Origin: Tyto alba
Lineage: Eukaryota; Chordata; Aves; Strigiformes; Tytonidae
Reading direction: 5' to 3'
Assembly: GCF_018691265.1 (NCBI RefSeq)
Contig: NW_024881313.1
Coordinates: 1,140,501-1,204,500, forward strand
Length of the DNA: 64,000 bases
Part shown: in pieces, positions 1 through 13,762 of the stretch
How the letters are laid out: each line of letters opens with the position of its first letter
Position numbering within the stretch: position 1 is the first letter of the stretch
The notes under the pieces: model-generated
What the model saw: the letters and a program-made list of their open reading frames with translations, nothing else
The model's database searches: none
Told to the model about the DNA's origin: nothing
Made by a program: the position numbers and the translations under genes

Positions 1-816
1 AGTATTATCTCTAGTAGAATGCAGTCTTTAGAGTCATGATCATACATTACTAATGCTATAAAATTAATTAGTACTTAAATTCAGTATTTCACAGCTTTCA
101 AAAGGTAAGTTTGCTGTTCCTTCTGTATGTAATTATATATGTGAGACAGACAATACTTTCTTTTGAATCTTGATAGGAACACTTTCATAATGCAGCTCTC
201 AAGATGAGGTTAGCTGTACAAAAGCGAGCAAGGGAGAAAAGTGATGGAAAGAGAAGTGAAAAGCCTGACTAGACCATTCTTTGAGAGAGTGATGTACTTG
301 TTAGATTTTGTTTCTTAATGAACTAGCAAAAATCTTTACAGAAGCACTAACCAGTAAATATAGTGATATTATTATCAGAATGAGGGATGGTCATCAACAA
401 AGAGAAAACAAAACAATCACTAAAAAATTAGTCCACAAAACAATCATTAAAAAATTAGTCCTAATTCAGAAATGGTCAACATTATTTTAAATTCTTCCAT
501 GGAAGAATATGGTCTGTGATTCCCAGACTGACAACTTTTAAACTAGATATTCTGCTATACATTTTGCCTCGCCTTCCCCTGTACTCTTTAATATTTAAAT
601 AAATGACCTGTATTTTTAGGTTCTTTGTTACCTTTGCAGTGGAATTAATCTGTGCTTCTGCATCTTACAACTACCGTCATTATTAGATGACAGAGAGAAT
701 ATTAAAGTGGCTTGTCTGACCAAATACTGGCTACTGATGGATTAAAATGTGTACAGAAATTTCCTTTCATTCCTAGAAGACATCGGAAATTATAACTGAC
801 TTTAGTTTCTAAAAAG
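1..816. other. Unannotated AT-rich sequence
   Basis: I see no gene, RNA or recognisable repeat here. One 60-codon frame exists (308-490), rich in Lys and Ile; it contains a near-duplicated stretch around 417-462 in which a short ACAATCA.TAAAAAATTAGTC motif occurs twice. The composition is typical of AT-rich non-coding DNA, and I take the frame to be chance. Confidence 0.6.
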
Positions 817-875
817 GATGAACCAAATGATCTTTTGAGGTCCATTCCAACCTGGGATATCCTACAATTCTATGG
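817..875 (+). mobile_element. CR1 LINE 3' end fragment
   Basis: The sequence runs from a GGATGAACCAAATGATC start through GAGGTCCATTCCAACCTGG to a terminal ATTCTATGG. This matches the well-known 3' end of chicken-repeat-1 (CR1) non-LTR retrotransposons, which close with short ATTCTATG-type repeats rather than poly-A. Only about 60 bp are recognisable, consistent with the severe 5' truncation typical of CR1 copies. The element reads on the plus strand and encodes nothing. It is one of the main reasons for calling the host a bird. Confidence 0.85.
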
Positions 876-2394
876 AAAACAAAATCTATCAGGACAAGAT
901 ATATCCCTATTAGAGTAAATATATTTTTTTTTTTAAATAGGACATATCATCATGGGTAAAAATTTAATAAATAATAACTCTTTCAGTCAGCTACTAAAAA
1001 ACCTGTTGAGAAGAGGGAATAAATAAGGATTTTATGTTCTAAGTAAACAAGCAAAAGAGAAGTGAGTAGTTCAGCTAGTAGCTAAGGTGACAATGACAGG
1101 ACACGTGGGTCAGACCCTGAAGAAACAGAAAGCAGGATTCATGGCAAGTATGTGACCAGCAACATCAGGCTCTCTAGCAGCCCATACTGCTACCTAAAAA
1201 CATAGCTGGAAACTCATGCTGATTGTTGATTTTTGATTGCTTGGTGTTTCTGCCTAGAAAGAACTAATAGAGTAACAAAATTCAAAACCTTCTGGAATTA
1301 TTAGCAAATTTCTTTGCTAATCCTACTTCAAAAGACTATGTTAGCTACTTTGGTGAATCTGAAATGAAGAAAAGAACAGTACTGCTGGTATGATGGATCA
1401 TGTTGTATGAGATCTTTATGTTAACTGACTTTTTAAAAAGTTACCAATAATCACTATCCACTAGAGCTACAAGCCCCTGAAAATATCATTTCCTCCAGCT
1501 GCAGCATCCTAATCCTGATGGAAAGCAGAAGCACTGGGTATCTAAGAATTTAGAAGATAAGTCCCTACAAGAACATTATACTGATTATAACATGATTTTT
1601 ATCCATTTTCATTGGCCCCAGACAAGTCACCCAAATACATATGCTTACAGGAACTCTAGAAATGTGGTTGCCTATAACTCAAGTCTGTAGCAAAACCCAA
1701 AATGGCCCCTTGCTGGCAAGCAGCAAAAATGTAAGCAGAAGTTGCTGGAGTTGTTACATGGAAGCACCATAGACAAAATGTTATAAGGAGCTGTAATTCT
1801 TCCAAGAAATCCATTCCTGCTCCAACTGGAATTTAAAATACTAAAAGCTGTGAAAAAATAGTGGGGAAAAATACCCCATTTTTATTGAAGTAGAGATGAA
1901 AGAGTTACTGGAAGAGGAAAAGGCAGAGTTTGGAATACCATGGGCTTCTATTGTGTCCACAGTCAACCTCTGCTTGCCTCAGAGATAAAGAAAGCTTTGC
2001 TAGCTACAGAAACAGAACTTAAGCAACCCCTGTTCCTTGTGGTTACGTTTATATTAAATCTGTTTTGAGATCTTGCAGAAGAAAGCTTGTAGCTGAAGAT
2101 TTCACTATTAGAAAGCAGCCCTGGCTGCTAAAGTTCATTAACAATAATCCTGAAAAAAAAAAAAAAAAAGTAGTATTTGATATAATTTTTCTTTCTCAAA
2201 TATTTCCCATAGTTAAAATGCAATAGTGAAAGATCAGCAACAAGAATGTTATGAAAAGAGAGGAATGAAGTGGTATAGGCAAAAGCGAACAGCTGCATTT
2301 TCAGCTGAGGAGGGTTTATTGTTCCAAAATCTGAGGACAATAGTAAAGGAGCTAAAGGAGAAAAGGAGTAAAGAGAAGATAAAGAAAATAAGAA
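876..2394. other. Unannotated sequence leading into the pentanucleotide array
   Basis: No gene is supported. The last 40 bases or so (about 2356-2394) become almost purely purine, with AAAGGAG- and AAGAAAAT-like words. They look like a decayed shoulder of the adjacent simple-repeat array. A 17-base A run sits near 2153-2169. Confidence 0.6.
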
Positions 2395-3427
2395 GAAAGG
2401 AAAGGGAAGGGAAGGGAAGGGAAGGGAAGGGAAGGGAAGGGAAGGGAAGGGAAGGGAAGGGAAGGGAAGGGAAGGGAAGGGAAGGGAAGGGAAGGGAAGG
2501 GAAGGGAAGGGAAGGGAAGGGAAGGGAAGGGAAGGGAAGGGAAGGGAAGGGAAGGGAAGGGAAGGGAAGGGAAGGGAAGGGAAGGGAAGGGAAGGGAAGG
2601 GAAGGGAAGGGAAGGGAAGGGAAGGGAAGGGAAGGGAAGGGAAGGGAAGGGAAGGGAAGGGAAGGGAAGGGAAGGGAAGGGAAGGGAAGGGAAGGGAAGG
2701 GAAGGGAAGGAAGGAAAGGAAAGGAAAGGAAAGGAAAGGAAAGGAAAGGAAAGGAAAGGAAAGGAAAGGAAAGGAAAGGAAAGGAAAGGAAAGGAAAGGA
2801 AAGGAAAGGAAAGGAAAGGAAAGGAAAGGAAAGGAAAGGAAAGGAAAGGAAAGGAAAGGAAAGGAAAGGAAAGGAAAGGAAAGGAAAGGAAAGGAAAGGA
2901 AAGGAAAGGAAAGGAAAGGAAAGGAAAGGAAAGGAAAGGAAAGGAAAGGAAAGGAAAGGAAAGGAAAGGAAAGGAAAGGAAAGGAAAGGAAAGGAAAGGA
3001 AAGGAAAGGAAAGGAAAGGAAAGGAAAGGAAAGGAAAGGAAAGGAAAGGAAAGGAAAGGAAAGGAAAGGAAAGGAAAGGAAAGGAAAGGAAAGGAAAGGA
3101 AAGGAAAGGAAAGGAAAGGAAAGGAAAGGAAAGGAAAGGAAAGGAAAGGAAAGGAAAGGAAAGGAAAGGAAAGGAAAGGAAAGGAAAGGAAAGGAAAGGA
3201 AAGGAAAGGAAAGGAAAGGAAAGGAAAGGAAAGGAAAGGAAAGGAAAGGAAAGGAAAGGAAAGGAAAGGAAAGGAAAGGAAAGGAAAGGAAAGGAAAGGA
3301 AAGGAAAGGAAAGGAAAGGAAAGGAAAGGAAAGGAAAGGAAAGGAAAGGAAAGGAAAGGAAAGGAAAGGAAAGGAAAGGAAAGGAAAGGAAAGGAAAGGA
3401 AAGGAAAGGAAAGGAAAAAGGAAAGGA
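2395..3427 (+). repeat. Two-phase pentanucleotide microsatellite, (AAGGG)n then (AAAGG)n
   Basis: A purine-only tract of about 1.03 kb. From about 2403 to 2710 the unit is AAGGG, roughly 60 copies with no visible interruption. At about 2711 a single shortened AAGG unit marks a switch. From about 2715 to 3415 the unit is AAAGG, roughly 140 copies, again essentially pure. The array decays over the last few units (AAAAAGG at about 3415-3422). Because the period is 5 and neither unit contains a stop, all frames stay open on both strands. This yields long artefactual frames (GREGK/KERKG repeats on plus, PFLSF/FPSLP on minus) that should not be annotated as genes. AAGGG tracts are known to be able to form G-quadruplexes and polypurine tracts can form triplexes; whether this one does is inference. 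Purity over 1 kb suggests recent expansion. Confidence 0.98.
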
Positions 3428-6400
3428 TATTGCCGTCCCTGCAAAAGTATCAACCCAGTGCAAAAGTTTAGCATTGCTAAGTTAGCATATGATTTTGAAA
3501 GCAATGAATGTTTGCATGTCTTCATATTCTAATGCTTCCTCACATAAAACAGAGCTTGTCTGTTCCCTAATTTTGCAGTCTTCCAATTACACTTTTCTCC
3601 TGGAAGATATTCACTTGTAATACTAATTTTATCAGAAATCTGACCCATTTCCACTGGTAATAAGAATGAGATTAAGAATCTTCACTTCTTTCTTTTTTCC
3701 ATGGTAGTCCAGGGTTACCACTGTGGTTCTTCACAAGATACCTCAGATAACTGCAACTGTCAGAAGAATAAAGCTTAGAAAATGCTAGTTTGCTATATTC
3801 TTATGGTTCCTGTTCTCCACCATATCTCACCACTGAAATCTACCTTGCCAGTCAGATGTTAATGGTGACGCAAGGAGTGGAATAGGCCTTTGTGGCCCTA
3901 ATGCTGCTTCAGTAGGACTCAGAGAGGTGCAGAAAGGTTTGAACATGGAAAAGCTGTGCACCACCGCCTTACACTGTGACTAAAGTACTGGCAGAGAATT
4001 CAGTGTCCCTGGACACTTCATTCTGATATTTGGGATTTAAAATAGTGCTTTGGTTATAACAGCTTCACAGTATTTTCTCTGTATGCAGCCTACTTGTGAT
4101 GGTTTTCTGGGTCAAGCCCCTTTTGTCTATTACTATGCACTCCCTCAATTCTCCCTTTGCACTAGCAGCATTCCTCCCACACAGATTTTCAGGACTGCTG
4201 GCTACTGCCAAAGGTCTGACTTCCAGCTTATGTCAAGATTTTCTAAGACCACAATACTTTTACCCTGCCTAAACTGTTAGATAGAAGTTGGCAGAACTCG
4301 GTAACAATTTTAATGCTGTTTTCTGAAAAACAGATGATGCTCTAACTTCTATATTTCACATAGTTTTTTACTAATTCAGACTTTGCTTTTGGCTACATGG
4401 TTTGTCATTAAGTTCTTACAAAGCTATGGTTCTGTTCCTGTGAATCAGGCTTACAGGCTAACAAAAGCTTTGTGTTAGCCTGCTTCTTGTTGATAACGAG
4501 TTTGCTGTGATCTGAAGAAGAAATGTGCATTCATGAGGTTAACCTGGAGCCTACTTGACATTTTGGAGAATATTTTGAGATTTGAGTTGAAAGGGGAAAA
4601 GAAGGTTAGGAAAGCTGTTTTCCAGCAGGGGTGTCTCTCCATATGCTTCAGGGGTAATCTGGAAAATGATAAGCTAATGGAAACATAGCTATAGAATGTT
4701 CTGCCAAACAAATTATAGTAGTTTATTTACTTACCTTCATTTCCACGTAGTACATCCTCCTTTTTTCCAGAAATGACTATATAGTGTGCAAAATGCCATC
4801 CTAGGAAAATCTTTAGTGTCCCCAGTACTTGCTTTCTGCAGTGTTCTGAATGGTATGAAGGGGAGAAGGCTAAAACAGTGGTATTGACAAAGGAGTACTG
4901 TGGTTATCACAGCTTCCATGGTTCCTACACAGGTCTTTAAAACACTGTGTATTGAGTAGAAAATAAGTTAGCCTTCTAGTGAAGATATAACAACTTTTTT
5001 GGTTTTTAGCAAAAGCAAACAACTACTTTTATGTAACTGGTATAGACCACACTGAATTAATCTGAGCAAGAGCTTTCACAGAAACCTCTTCTGCTTTGTT
5101 GTGTACAGAATCTGTTGTCCCAACTGCCAGCAAACGCATCACCATTTAGTTCATTCTCACAGGCAATAGACTTTAAAACACATCAAGGGTTGTGCCAGAC
5201 TACTGCACATATTTAAATTCTGCTTCAGACTTTGTACAGCTTTGGTTCTAGCATGCTCTGTACATCAAACAAGAAAAGCACAAAGAAACTGCCACATCAG
5301 CAGGTCTAACTAACCACAACACTGATATGGAGAATTATGACATTTACCAGTGAAGAGCAGAACACTGCTGTTGATCTGAATGTTAATAAGCAAACTTTAT
5401 TCTTACACTTTATCTATAGTAAAGGAAGAAAAGCATGCTAAAAATAGTGGCTTAATTGGTAAGTAGGCCACCTCAGCTGGCAATCTAGTATTGTAGATAC
5501 AGCTATGGAAAGGTGGAAAATAAGATTTAGTCTCCCGCTTTCTTGTTAATTAGGTCATTACTTGCATATGCCCACAGTTAAATGGCATGAAAGTTAATTT
5601 GAAGTTCATAACTGCACCTTCAAAGTTCAGGAAAATCTCCAAAAGTAAGGCTCATCTTCCTGAACTAGAAATGCATATCAGAAGTCATTTAAAAATTCCT
5701 GAAAATCTCCAGATGAGGCAGAAATGAACAAAAGTGTTTCACCAAGATCTAAGCTCTGTTTAAACCAGGAGTAGTGATGGTGACCCTATAAATGTTGATA
5801 GGCACAAGCATCTCTGCACTGGTTGCTAAAATAATGCAACATCTATTCCTTCATTTCTTTGCACAGAATTGTTTAGTGGTCCGTCAAAGGGTCGTGGATA
5901 CTCTTGGACACTCTCCAGCCATTCTGAAATATTCAGACTTTTTGTCAATTCTGGTTCCCTCTTCTGAGGCACACAGAGCCAGCAGCCTTGAAGCACAAAG
6001 CATAGACAGACACAGTAACACCCCCTGCCAGCGTGGGAACACTGAAGGTTCAAAAAGGGAAACTTTCCTCTCACTGCATCTCACTGCAACTCCATTATGG
6101 CTGACATTATTTAGTCACACATGTATCGATTTTTTTTTTTTTCTAATACAAAAAATATCTTAGATAGAGCGACAGGGGAGCAAGTGCCTCTTGATTTTCA
6201 GTATTTCAGTAAGACATATTGCCCTAAAGGAGTACAACATCTTAGAAGTCTGACTTCATACTTCCTACTAGAAGGAAAACAAACCCACTCAATTCCAAGG
6301 AAGTGGAACACCAAATTACATTATTTGCTCTGGAAAACTCAACTGCATCTCATCTCTATCAAATAATCGAAATAGCATTTGAACTTACCTAACAAGAAGT

Positions 6401-9400
6401 GAGAGATTAAATAAACCAATCAACAAAAAACTAAAAATACTTACTTACAACTTCTTTACATTTGTGGCTCATGAACCTCCTCACATCATATTTATTTCCA
6501 CCTTCCTGCTTTTTCCAAGGTTGCTGAGGGCCCTGAAAATGTTAAATCTTTCCTCATTCATATAGGAGAGGTAGGAACTCAAAATATCACCCTCAAAAGT
6601 TCTTGATATTATTGAAAGAATCACTGTTAATATGGATCTTTTCATTAATTTAATAAGAAAAAAACTGGGTGTCATAGTTCAGAATGGGGGTCACTGTAGC
6701 TGGTGTGATGGACACAGTGTGGGGGCACAGAGAACTGAAGATTGAGCTGTTGGTACCCATGATATGTTCTTCTAATTATGAGTAACAAAATCAAACAATC
6801 CTCCCAAATACTTTGACCCCTTCCCATGAATTATTCCTTGAAATTCAAGTGATTTTGGTTATATTTTCCCTGCAGTCTTTTTCCAGAATCCTCTTTCACT
6901 GGTAGCTGGCCAAACAACATTCACAACAAGGGTTGAATGCAGAAAAACACAGTAACCCATAACACAACATTCTGTTTCAAAAATCCTGCAACACAGCAAC
7001 AACCCAGGGCAGTTTGCAATTCTAGATTCTCCAAACCAAGTCAAACAACCAAACCTGGTAAAAAATTAAGTTGGCAGCCTCACAGTTTGAAACTAGCATC
7101 TTCTCTCCTATCTCCTCATTTTTTTATTATTAATTTATTTTTCATTTAGGAAAGAACACTGGAAAGGCAATACTGAGATGGATGGCCTGGAGCTTTAATA
7201 GTGCTTATTACTTCAGGTTTACACAATGAAGAATTCATACCTAGTGACTTAATAATGTTGATAACATCATCAATCTTGTCAACAGAAAATGGCTAATATA
7301 CTTCAGCAGCAGGTTCATTAAAGGTTGAGGTTTTTTGTTGTTTGCTTTTTTTTTTTTTCCTCTAGAAGAAGATGGGGCCAAGATAAGGACCTTCCAGAGA
7401 GTATTTGCAATCTATTCCTATAAGCAGGCTAATCTGACAATTCACAACTAGGAGGGGAGAGAGGAATGGAAAAATCATAAATTCTTAAGAAAACATTATA
7501 GCACATAGATTAAAAAGGTTATTGCTTAGAAGATTGAAGAGTTTTAAATGAAAGTGGCTGAGGCATAATAAAATGGATATCCACAAAAAATGAGATTCTA
7601 GGAGGAGAGTTAATGATGAAGTGCTGTGCTGGCAGGAGGCCAGCATTGTTCAGATTAGTTCAGTTGAGTAGGAGGGATAATGTCAGCTGACATGCTGGCA
7701 GCAAGAGAGGTCTAGGAGATGGATGGCAGCTTAAACACAGGCTAGTCCAGCAGTCAATGGAGAGCTTGTTGCAATGACCAGGCTGATTACTCTACCCACT
7801 GGGATTTGAGGTACTTCAAAGTAAGTACAGAATCCACCTGTCAGAGAAACGGTTGGGAAAAGGGCAATCCCATCAACCAAAAACGCACATGACTGGTGAC
7901 AGGACAGACATATCACCAAGAGAGACAGCAGGCTGTATCCCTCATCAGTGTAACACTGAAGTTAATACAAGGCAACTTTACTGACACCTTCAGAATTGAC
8001 TTCAGATTTACACAGAAACTAATACATTCGGAGTATGGCCATATTGGAATATCCTACCAAGTGCACAGGGAATAATTTTATAAAGAAAATCCACTGCTCT
8101 TCAAACAGAAATGGTAGTTAGCATTTGACAGAATTTGATCCCCAGGCTAGACATCCAGCCAAGGTAAATGAGCACACTTCCAGGATGCCAGCATAGACTC
8201 CAGACGCCTAATATCTTCCATGGGACAGTGGCAGTATTCGCAGAACTGCAGTATCTCCAAAGCAGATGTTGAAACAGCTTGCAAAACTATGAGGGTAACT
8301 GTAGTATAAATATTACTCACTAAACTTCTAGACTAAGACTGAAAATCCAACCTTGCTGTGAACCACCACACTCAGAGGTTTTTATTTCAGGAGGAGCTAG
8401 AGGGCTTGGCCAGATGGGATCCTATCAGATCACAAACTTTAAAAACACAGGGAACCTGATGATACCTTGCCAAAGGGTTTACAGGGGAAAACAGAGATAC
8501 TATGAAATGGATAGTCAGGGTGGAATATAGACTTTGGGTAAATAAAAAACCCCAGTATGAGATAAAGGAATCATTATGGGTATACTGCCCTTAGAATTGA
8601 GACCAAATCTAGGGTGGGGACATTGAGTCTAGGACTAAGATGGTAAACTGGGAATTTTGTGGGTTTGAACCTAATTTGAGCAGAGGGAGAGGAGTAGCCA
8701 CCTGCAAGCTGGGATAAAAAATCATCAGGCAGTGATCAACCCAGGGTTCAAAACCTCCAACTCCACACCTAATAGGCATAAGGAACTACTCTCTGAGACA
8801 ATTCTCTGGATGAATCTGAGTAGGTTAATGGCAAAAAGCTGACACATTTAATCATTGCTATAGTTGACTGGAGTGTTTTTATAATAACTTTCCTAGTAAG
8901 CAGGGACTGATGGGAAGATTATCAGAACTTATAACCAGACAATTGCGATCTATAATATTATCCACATTTTATTTTTCTGTGGATAGCATTCCATTTTTAC
9001 TTTCCACCCACATTCTATGAACAGGGTTAAATGAACATCTAATTAGAGAACAGTACGATATTAAACCTTTAGGTAAATCAAACCTTTTCGTGAGTAGCGT
9101 GGTGGATAAGTATGAAAATGGACTGACTTGTCTGTGTTTCAGTTCCCATTTTAGAAACCCAAATTAACCATTTCATCTTTGATGAGATCATCTTTCTCTG
9201 ATGTCAAGTGTCAACATGCTAATTTGTGATGCTTTTTTGTTTATTAATGCGTTTAAGGTCAAAACAACTCCTCTGCTGTCTCACATAACTGAAAGTAAAT
9301 TCACATTTTCAGGATTTGTTTGAAGTCTCATTCCACTCTGTTAAAACTTCACTGATGTCACTTTAACTTAGCAAACAATTACACCAAAGTATGTTTCAGG

Positions 9401-12400
9401 AAACAAATTATTCCCTGATAATATATCTGGTTGTTTCTATAACTTTTGCAGCAGAGGAACAAAGGCATTCCTTAAATTAAAAGGTGGACATGAAATTTAA
9501 CACAGTCACAACACACCAGTTTGGAAGGTAACAATCACATTTTCCCACAGATCTCAGTTAAAGATTTAGGTCATTAAAGCAATTGATGGAATTATTTCTC
9601 CAACTCCCTCTACTTCTCACATTCTAACTCTCAACCTCAAACTGTTTGCCCCCAACCATATCGCTCTCACCAGACGTTAGGAAATATTGAAAACTGGTAC
9701 AGCTCTAATCACATTAAAAGGAACATGATTTCTGTAGGCAGCAATTACTGTTAAAGCACTGACTGCAGCTGGGTGCAACACAAGCCATCATCCAGCAATC
9801 AACAATAACTTTGAAACCTTTGGTTCAAGACAAGAGATGAGAAATGGAAGTCACTGTTGTAATCAACAGGCAACCAGCTGCCTCACTTGGATGCTGGAAA
9901 GGGTAAGAGGGCAATGCAGAAATCAGCGTAATAGCAGCCAGAACAAATTTAGGAAAGCTTGTGAAGCATACTTAAAGGGGATGAAATGCAAGTAAGTGAA
10001 ACTTTTTTGTTATTATTTTTATAATGCCATGAAGGTGTTAAGTGATAAATTGGTTTTTAAAACTCACTATGCAATCTTTCTGGCATACTGTATTCTTCAA
10101 GTAAGGCCAATCAGATAAAAACTCTGGAGGTAATTGAAGAATCTGTAATTCCATTGAATAAGGATTTATTTTAAATTGGCCTGGCAATCATAATGCAGTA
10201 GAGGTAATAAATACATTTAAAGAATAGGTATTAGATGCTTTACTGAGATGTACTGTTAAAGATTGTAGGCTTCAGTGCAGAGAACAGAACAATCTAGATG
10301 AACAGGGCCAAAAAAGTCAGACTTTGCTGATTTCATCTTTCTCCATTTTTGAATGCATGCCCTTGAATAATTACAGCTCTGCTCCTTGAGGTGCTAAGAA
10401 TCAGCAGTTTTCATGGATTTTTATTAGTGTTGGGTTTCTCTGGTACTGTGGTTGAAGAAAAATAATCTAAACAGAGAACCAACAGACAACTCCTTCAAAT
10501 ACCTAATAATTTCAAATTGGACATCTACATTTTCTGGGGCATTTCCTGAATTTGTTTCCTGATGAAACAATTTTGTTACCAGTAAGGGAAGCAATGTAAT
10601 GTATAATTCCAAAGGGCCTGTTTAGATTCAAGAGGAAAAGGAGGTCGTTTCTATTTCTATAAGCTAACTTACACACATTGCTCATCTTTGGGCCATTCCA
10701 AACTTTTTCTGGTTTTCAGGTGTCTATAAATCACTGTCACCTGGATTTACAATGCTGTTCTTCATACAGAAGATGCTTTTGATGCTTAACATAAGACCAC
10801 TGACAAATGCAAGGGTTTTACTTTTAATTTGCAAGAATAAGAGTTGAAGAGTCTTCCATTCCTGGATGAATGCAATAGGTATTCTGGAGGGAAAGGATGT
10901 GAAAGTAGTTATGGTACACCTATTTTATGTAAAAAGAAATTATTTTGGAGAAGTTTGACAAGCATTCATTTCTTTCTTTAATTTTTTCTGTCACTTTTGC
11001 CATCCAAGTATGACATCATAGTTTGTCAGAGAGGTGTGCCTTATGGCCTAAATCCTATCATGGAGCATTCAACTAAAATCCATGACTAATTCTGCCCATA
11101 ATGGAAAGCAGTATAATATTTATTTTTGTTCTCAGAAATTGGAAGAAGAAAATAATTAAAATTTCTTAATAAGTAGATCTGGTGCACAGTTGCAAGACAT
11201 TAAATTAATTCCAGATTCAATAGCCTTTTGGCAGATAAGCACCATGTTACTTGTATGTCAGTAAGATGGTAGTGAAATTCCAACCACTGAAACTGCATCC
11301 TGTGTTCCCTGATTGCAGCACTGTGGTCTTCAAAGACACAGTAATCCTGGCTTAGAGGACGTCCTGCACCCAAAAGATTTTGTCCCTGTAACAACTTCTT
11401 TTTAAAGGGCAATTGTCATGGTAATCATGTCAAAGTTAGTAGAAAACTCTTGATGCAGCTTCCCTTCTGCACTATTCTTAGTTATTGTCAATTCCTGGTG
11501 GATTATTTAATCAGCCAGATTTACACTGATAACCTAGTAGTGAAAGACTATCTTAGTTTCCTGTTTTCTCTAATCCTCTATCAACAACAGTTTTGTTTAA
11601 CAGCATGTAAACAAATAGGACTAAGAACAGAGAACAGACTAAAACTGGGAATTGCCATGAAGAATGGTTGTTCAACTCCAGGGAGCTTCTGATCAGTTCT
11701 GAGTAGGAAACTTTGCTCTAAGTATCAGAAACAAGCAAGAGATCCAACATATTTCCCTCTCTGATTCAGCTTTGCTCTGGCATACTAGGTAAAGTGAGCC
11801 AAAATACAATATTTTCTGCCTTTTTATTGGAGAAAAAGAAATTAAGGGAAAGAAATTAAAACTACCATGTCTTATTTTGTATGTGACCACAGAAATAGCT
11901 CAAGATTTATACCTACTGAGGATCTGACCAACTGTTCAGGTAAGCCACACAAAGCAGAGGGTAGCTTAAGTGACTTGTTCAAGGTGAAATGTTGAACAAA
12001 TGGCAGCACTGAGCAGAAAACTCTAGCTCTTTCTCTCCATTTCTACTAGAGCACTTCTCTCCCAGTCACCCACTTTTGGATTTAGCTAGAAGTAGTCACA
12101 CCTACACTGGAAGAATATAGCAGTAGTAATTTTAGGATAGCTGGAAACCTCTATCAGGCTCTTTCAGCTCCACCCAGCAAGAAGGAAAAGAAAATGACTC
12201 AGCACCACCATTCATGATCATAATCAGCCTTGGGACATGACAATGTGCTCAAGGATACCTTACTCCCACAGAGACTGGATATCTTGAGAAAAAAAGCAGA
12301 TAATTGTTTTTGACAAGGACCTGAACAACTGAAGGCGAATAATTTGAAGATGACTCTGAAAATATAACATGGACACTGTATGGTGCATTTCAGATAACTA

Positions 12401-13706
12401 ATATACAGAGAAGTTGAAAAGGCAAACTTATTTACTTTGAGGTTGGGTTAATAGTTTTCAGTAATTTACTACAACACTAAATATATTCTTCAACAATTGC
12501 TAACACATATTATTATAAATTTATTTCAAGGAGCAGAAAAAATGTCATATAACTTGTTTTCTTTTTTTTTTCTTCTTTTTTTTTTTCATTCTAGTTCAAC
12601 TTTCATTTAAACTAAATATTTAAACACGAAGTACTGAATAGTCCAGAGATAGAATACTCAGCCTTTCACTTCTAGCTCAGTTTTATTTATATAAAGAGTA
12701 ACTAATATGTAATGATTAGTTGGCATTTAATCTGTTTGTAGAAGATACAGAATATTTTTTCTAAGTGCCACTAGTTAGCATTAATTGACACTCATTGATT
12801 TATGGAGGAAGACAAGTTAAGGTGTTAGTCATTTAAGCTCAGGATGTAAATAGATAAATACATATTTTACATTTTCTCCAGTTGCTTGGCTTCAGCATAT
12901 AATTTTATCATGTGCTTGATCTTTTAATTGGCTTCTACTGAGCAACTTAGTCTCTAGGTATTTTTAAGGAATAGAGAAATACTGAAAAACAAAACAAAAA
13001 TATGTTAAAATACAGTTAAGTGAGAGTCAAAACAAGTAATTTCAAAAATTATAAAAAAAAAAAATAAATAAACAAAACAAAGAAAAATCCACCCAACCCT
13101 CCAGGGAACAGAGAATTATCCAGTGTAATAAAGCCAAACTTAGAGCCATAGTTAATTTTAAAAGAAATCTAAACATGTCAAGTTAGAAAAAATGCACAGA
13201 ATACAATGTTATTTCTATTTTTTTGTGACTTCATCAGTAGAAGACAGATGGGAAAAAGGCAGTTAAATCAAATTTAAAATCACAAATAATAAAATGCAAT
13301 CAGTATGCACTGATCATAATCATATGGCTATTGCACGAATTCAAGTTGCTCATTCCCATACATGGATGATTAATAAATTAAGCTGCTCATTTCAGGAATA
13401 CCAATAAATATCCTTATATTTCATATCTTTTCCAAATATTTAGGTTCTGCAATCATAAAGCTCATTTCATCAAAGCACATTGCACATACACTTGGAAAAG
13501 GATCAGAAATCAAAACAACCAGACATCTAGGGGGCCTTAATCAGGACCCCCTACAAGAAAGATCTCTCCCAAGAGGTGTGAGGAAACAAAACAGAGCCAT
13601 CAGACATAGAATCAGTGATCACAACAGGAAAAAGGAAAAGGACAACACACAACACAGTACAAACCCTTAAATGAATGACTGTGCAATTCTCATGAGAGAG
13701 GAGAGA

Positions 13707-13707
<1 letters not shown>
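3428..13707. other. 10-kb unannotated non-coding stretch
   Basis: I find no gene, LTR or CR1 piece. Open frames of 60-123 codons occur (for example 5792-6163 plus and 5826-6074 minus, which overlap on opposite strands). They lack splice-site context, family motifs or codon structure, and are best read as chance. Small simple repeats are present: T runs at about 6128-6141 and 7347-7358, and a pyrimidine tract at about 12560-12588. Confidence 0.6.
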
Positions 13708-13744
<37 letters not shown>

Positions 13745-13762
13745 AAATAGAAAAAAAAAAAA
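13708..13762 (+). repeat. Long poly-A tract
   Basis: About 35 consecutive A residues (13708-13742) are followed by a short G/T interruption and a second run of about 12 A. The minus-strand reading gives a poly-Phe frame (13551-13808 minus) that is an artefact of this tract. No retroposed gene body is recognisable immediately upstream, so I treat it as a simple repeat rather than a processed-pseudogene tail. Confidence 0.85.

Noticed and set aside
2395..3427. CRISPR-like or satellite array
   Set aside because: There are no spacers and the unit is only 5 bp, so it is a microsatellite. The genome is a eukaryote's.
2128..3525. Very long open frames (404-465 codons) on both strands across the pentanucleotide array
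   Set aside because: A 5-bp unit without stop words keeps all frames open. The predicted proteins are pure short repeats with no start context, domain or conserved flank.
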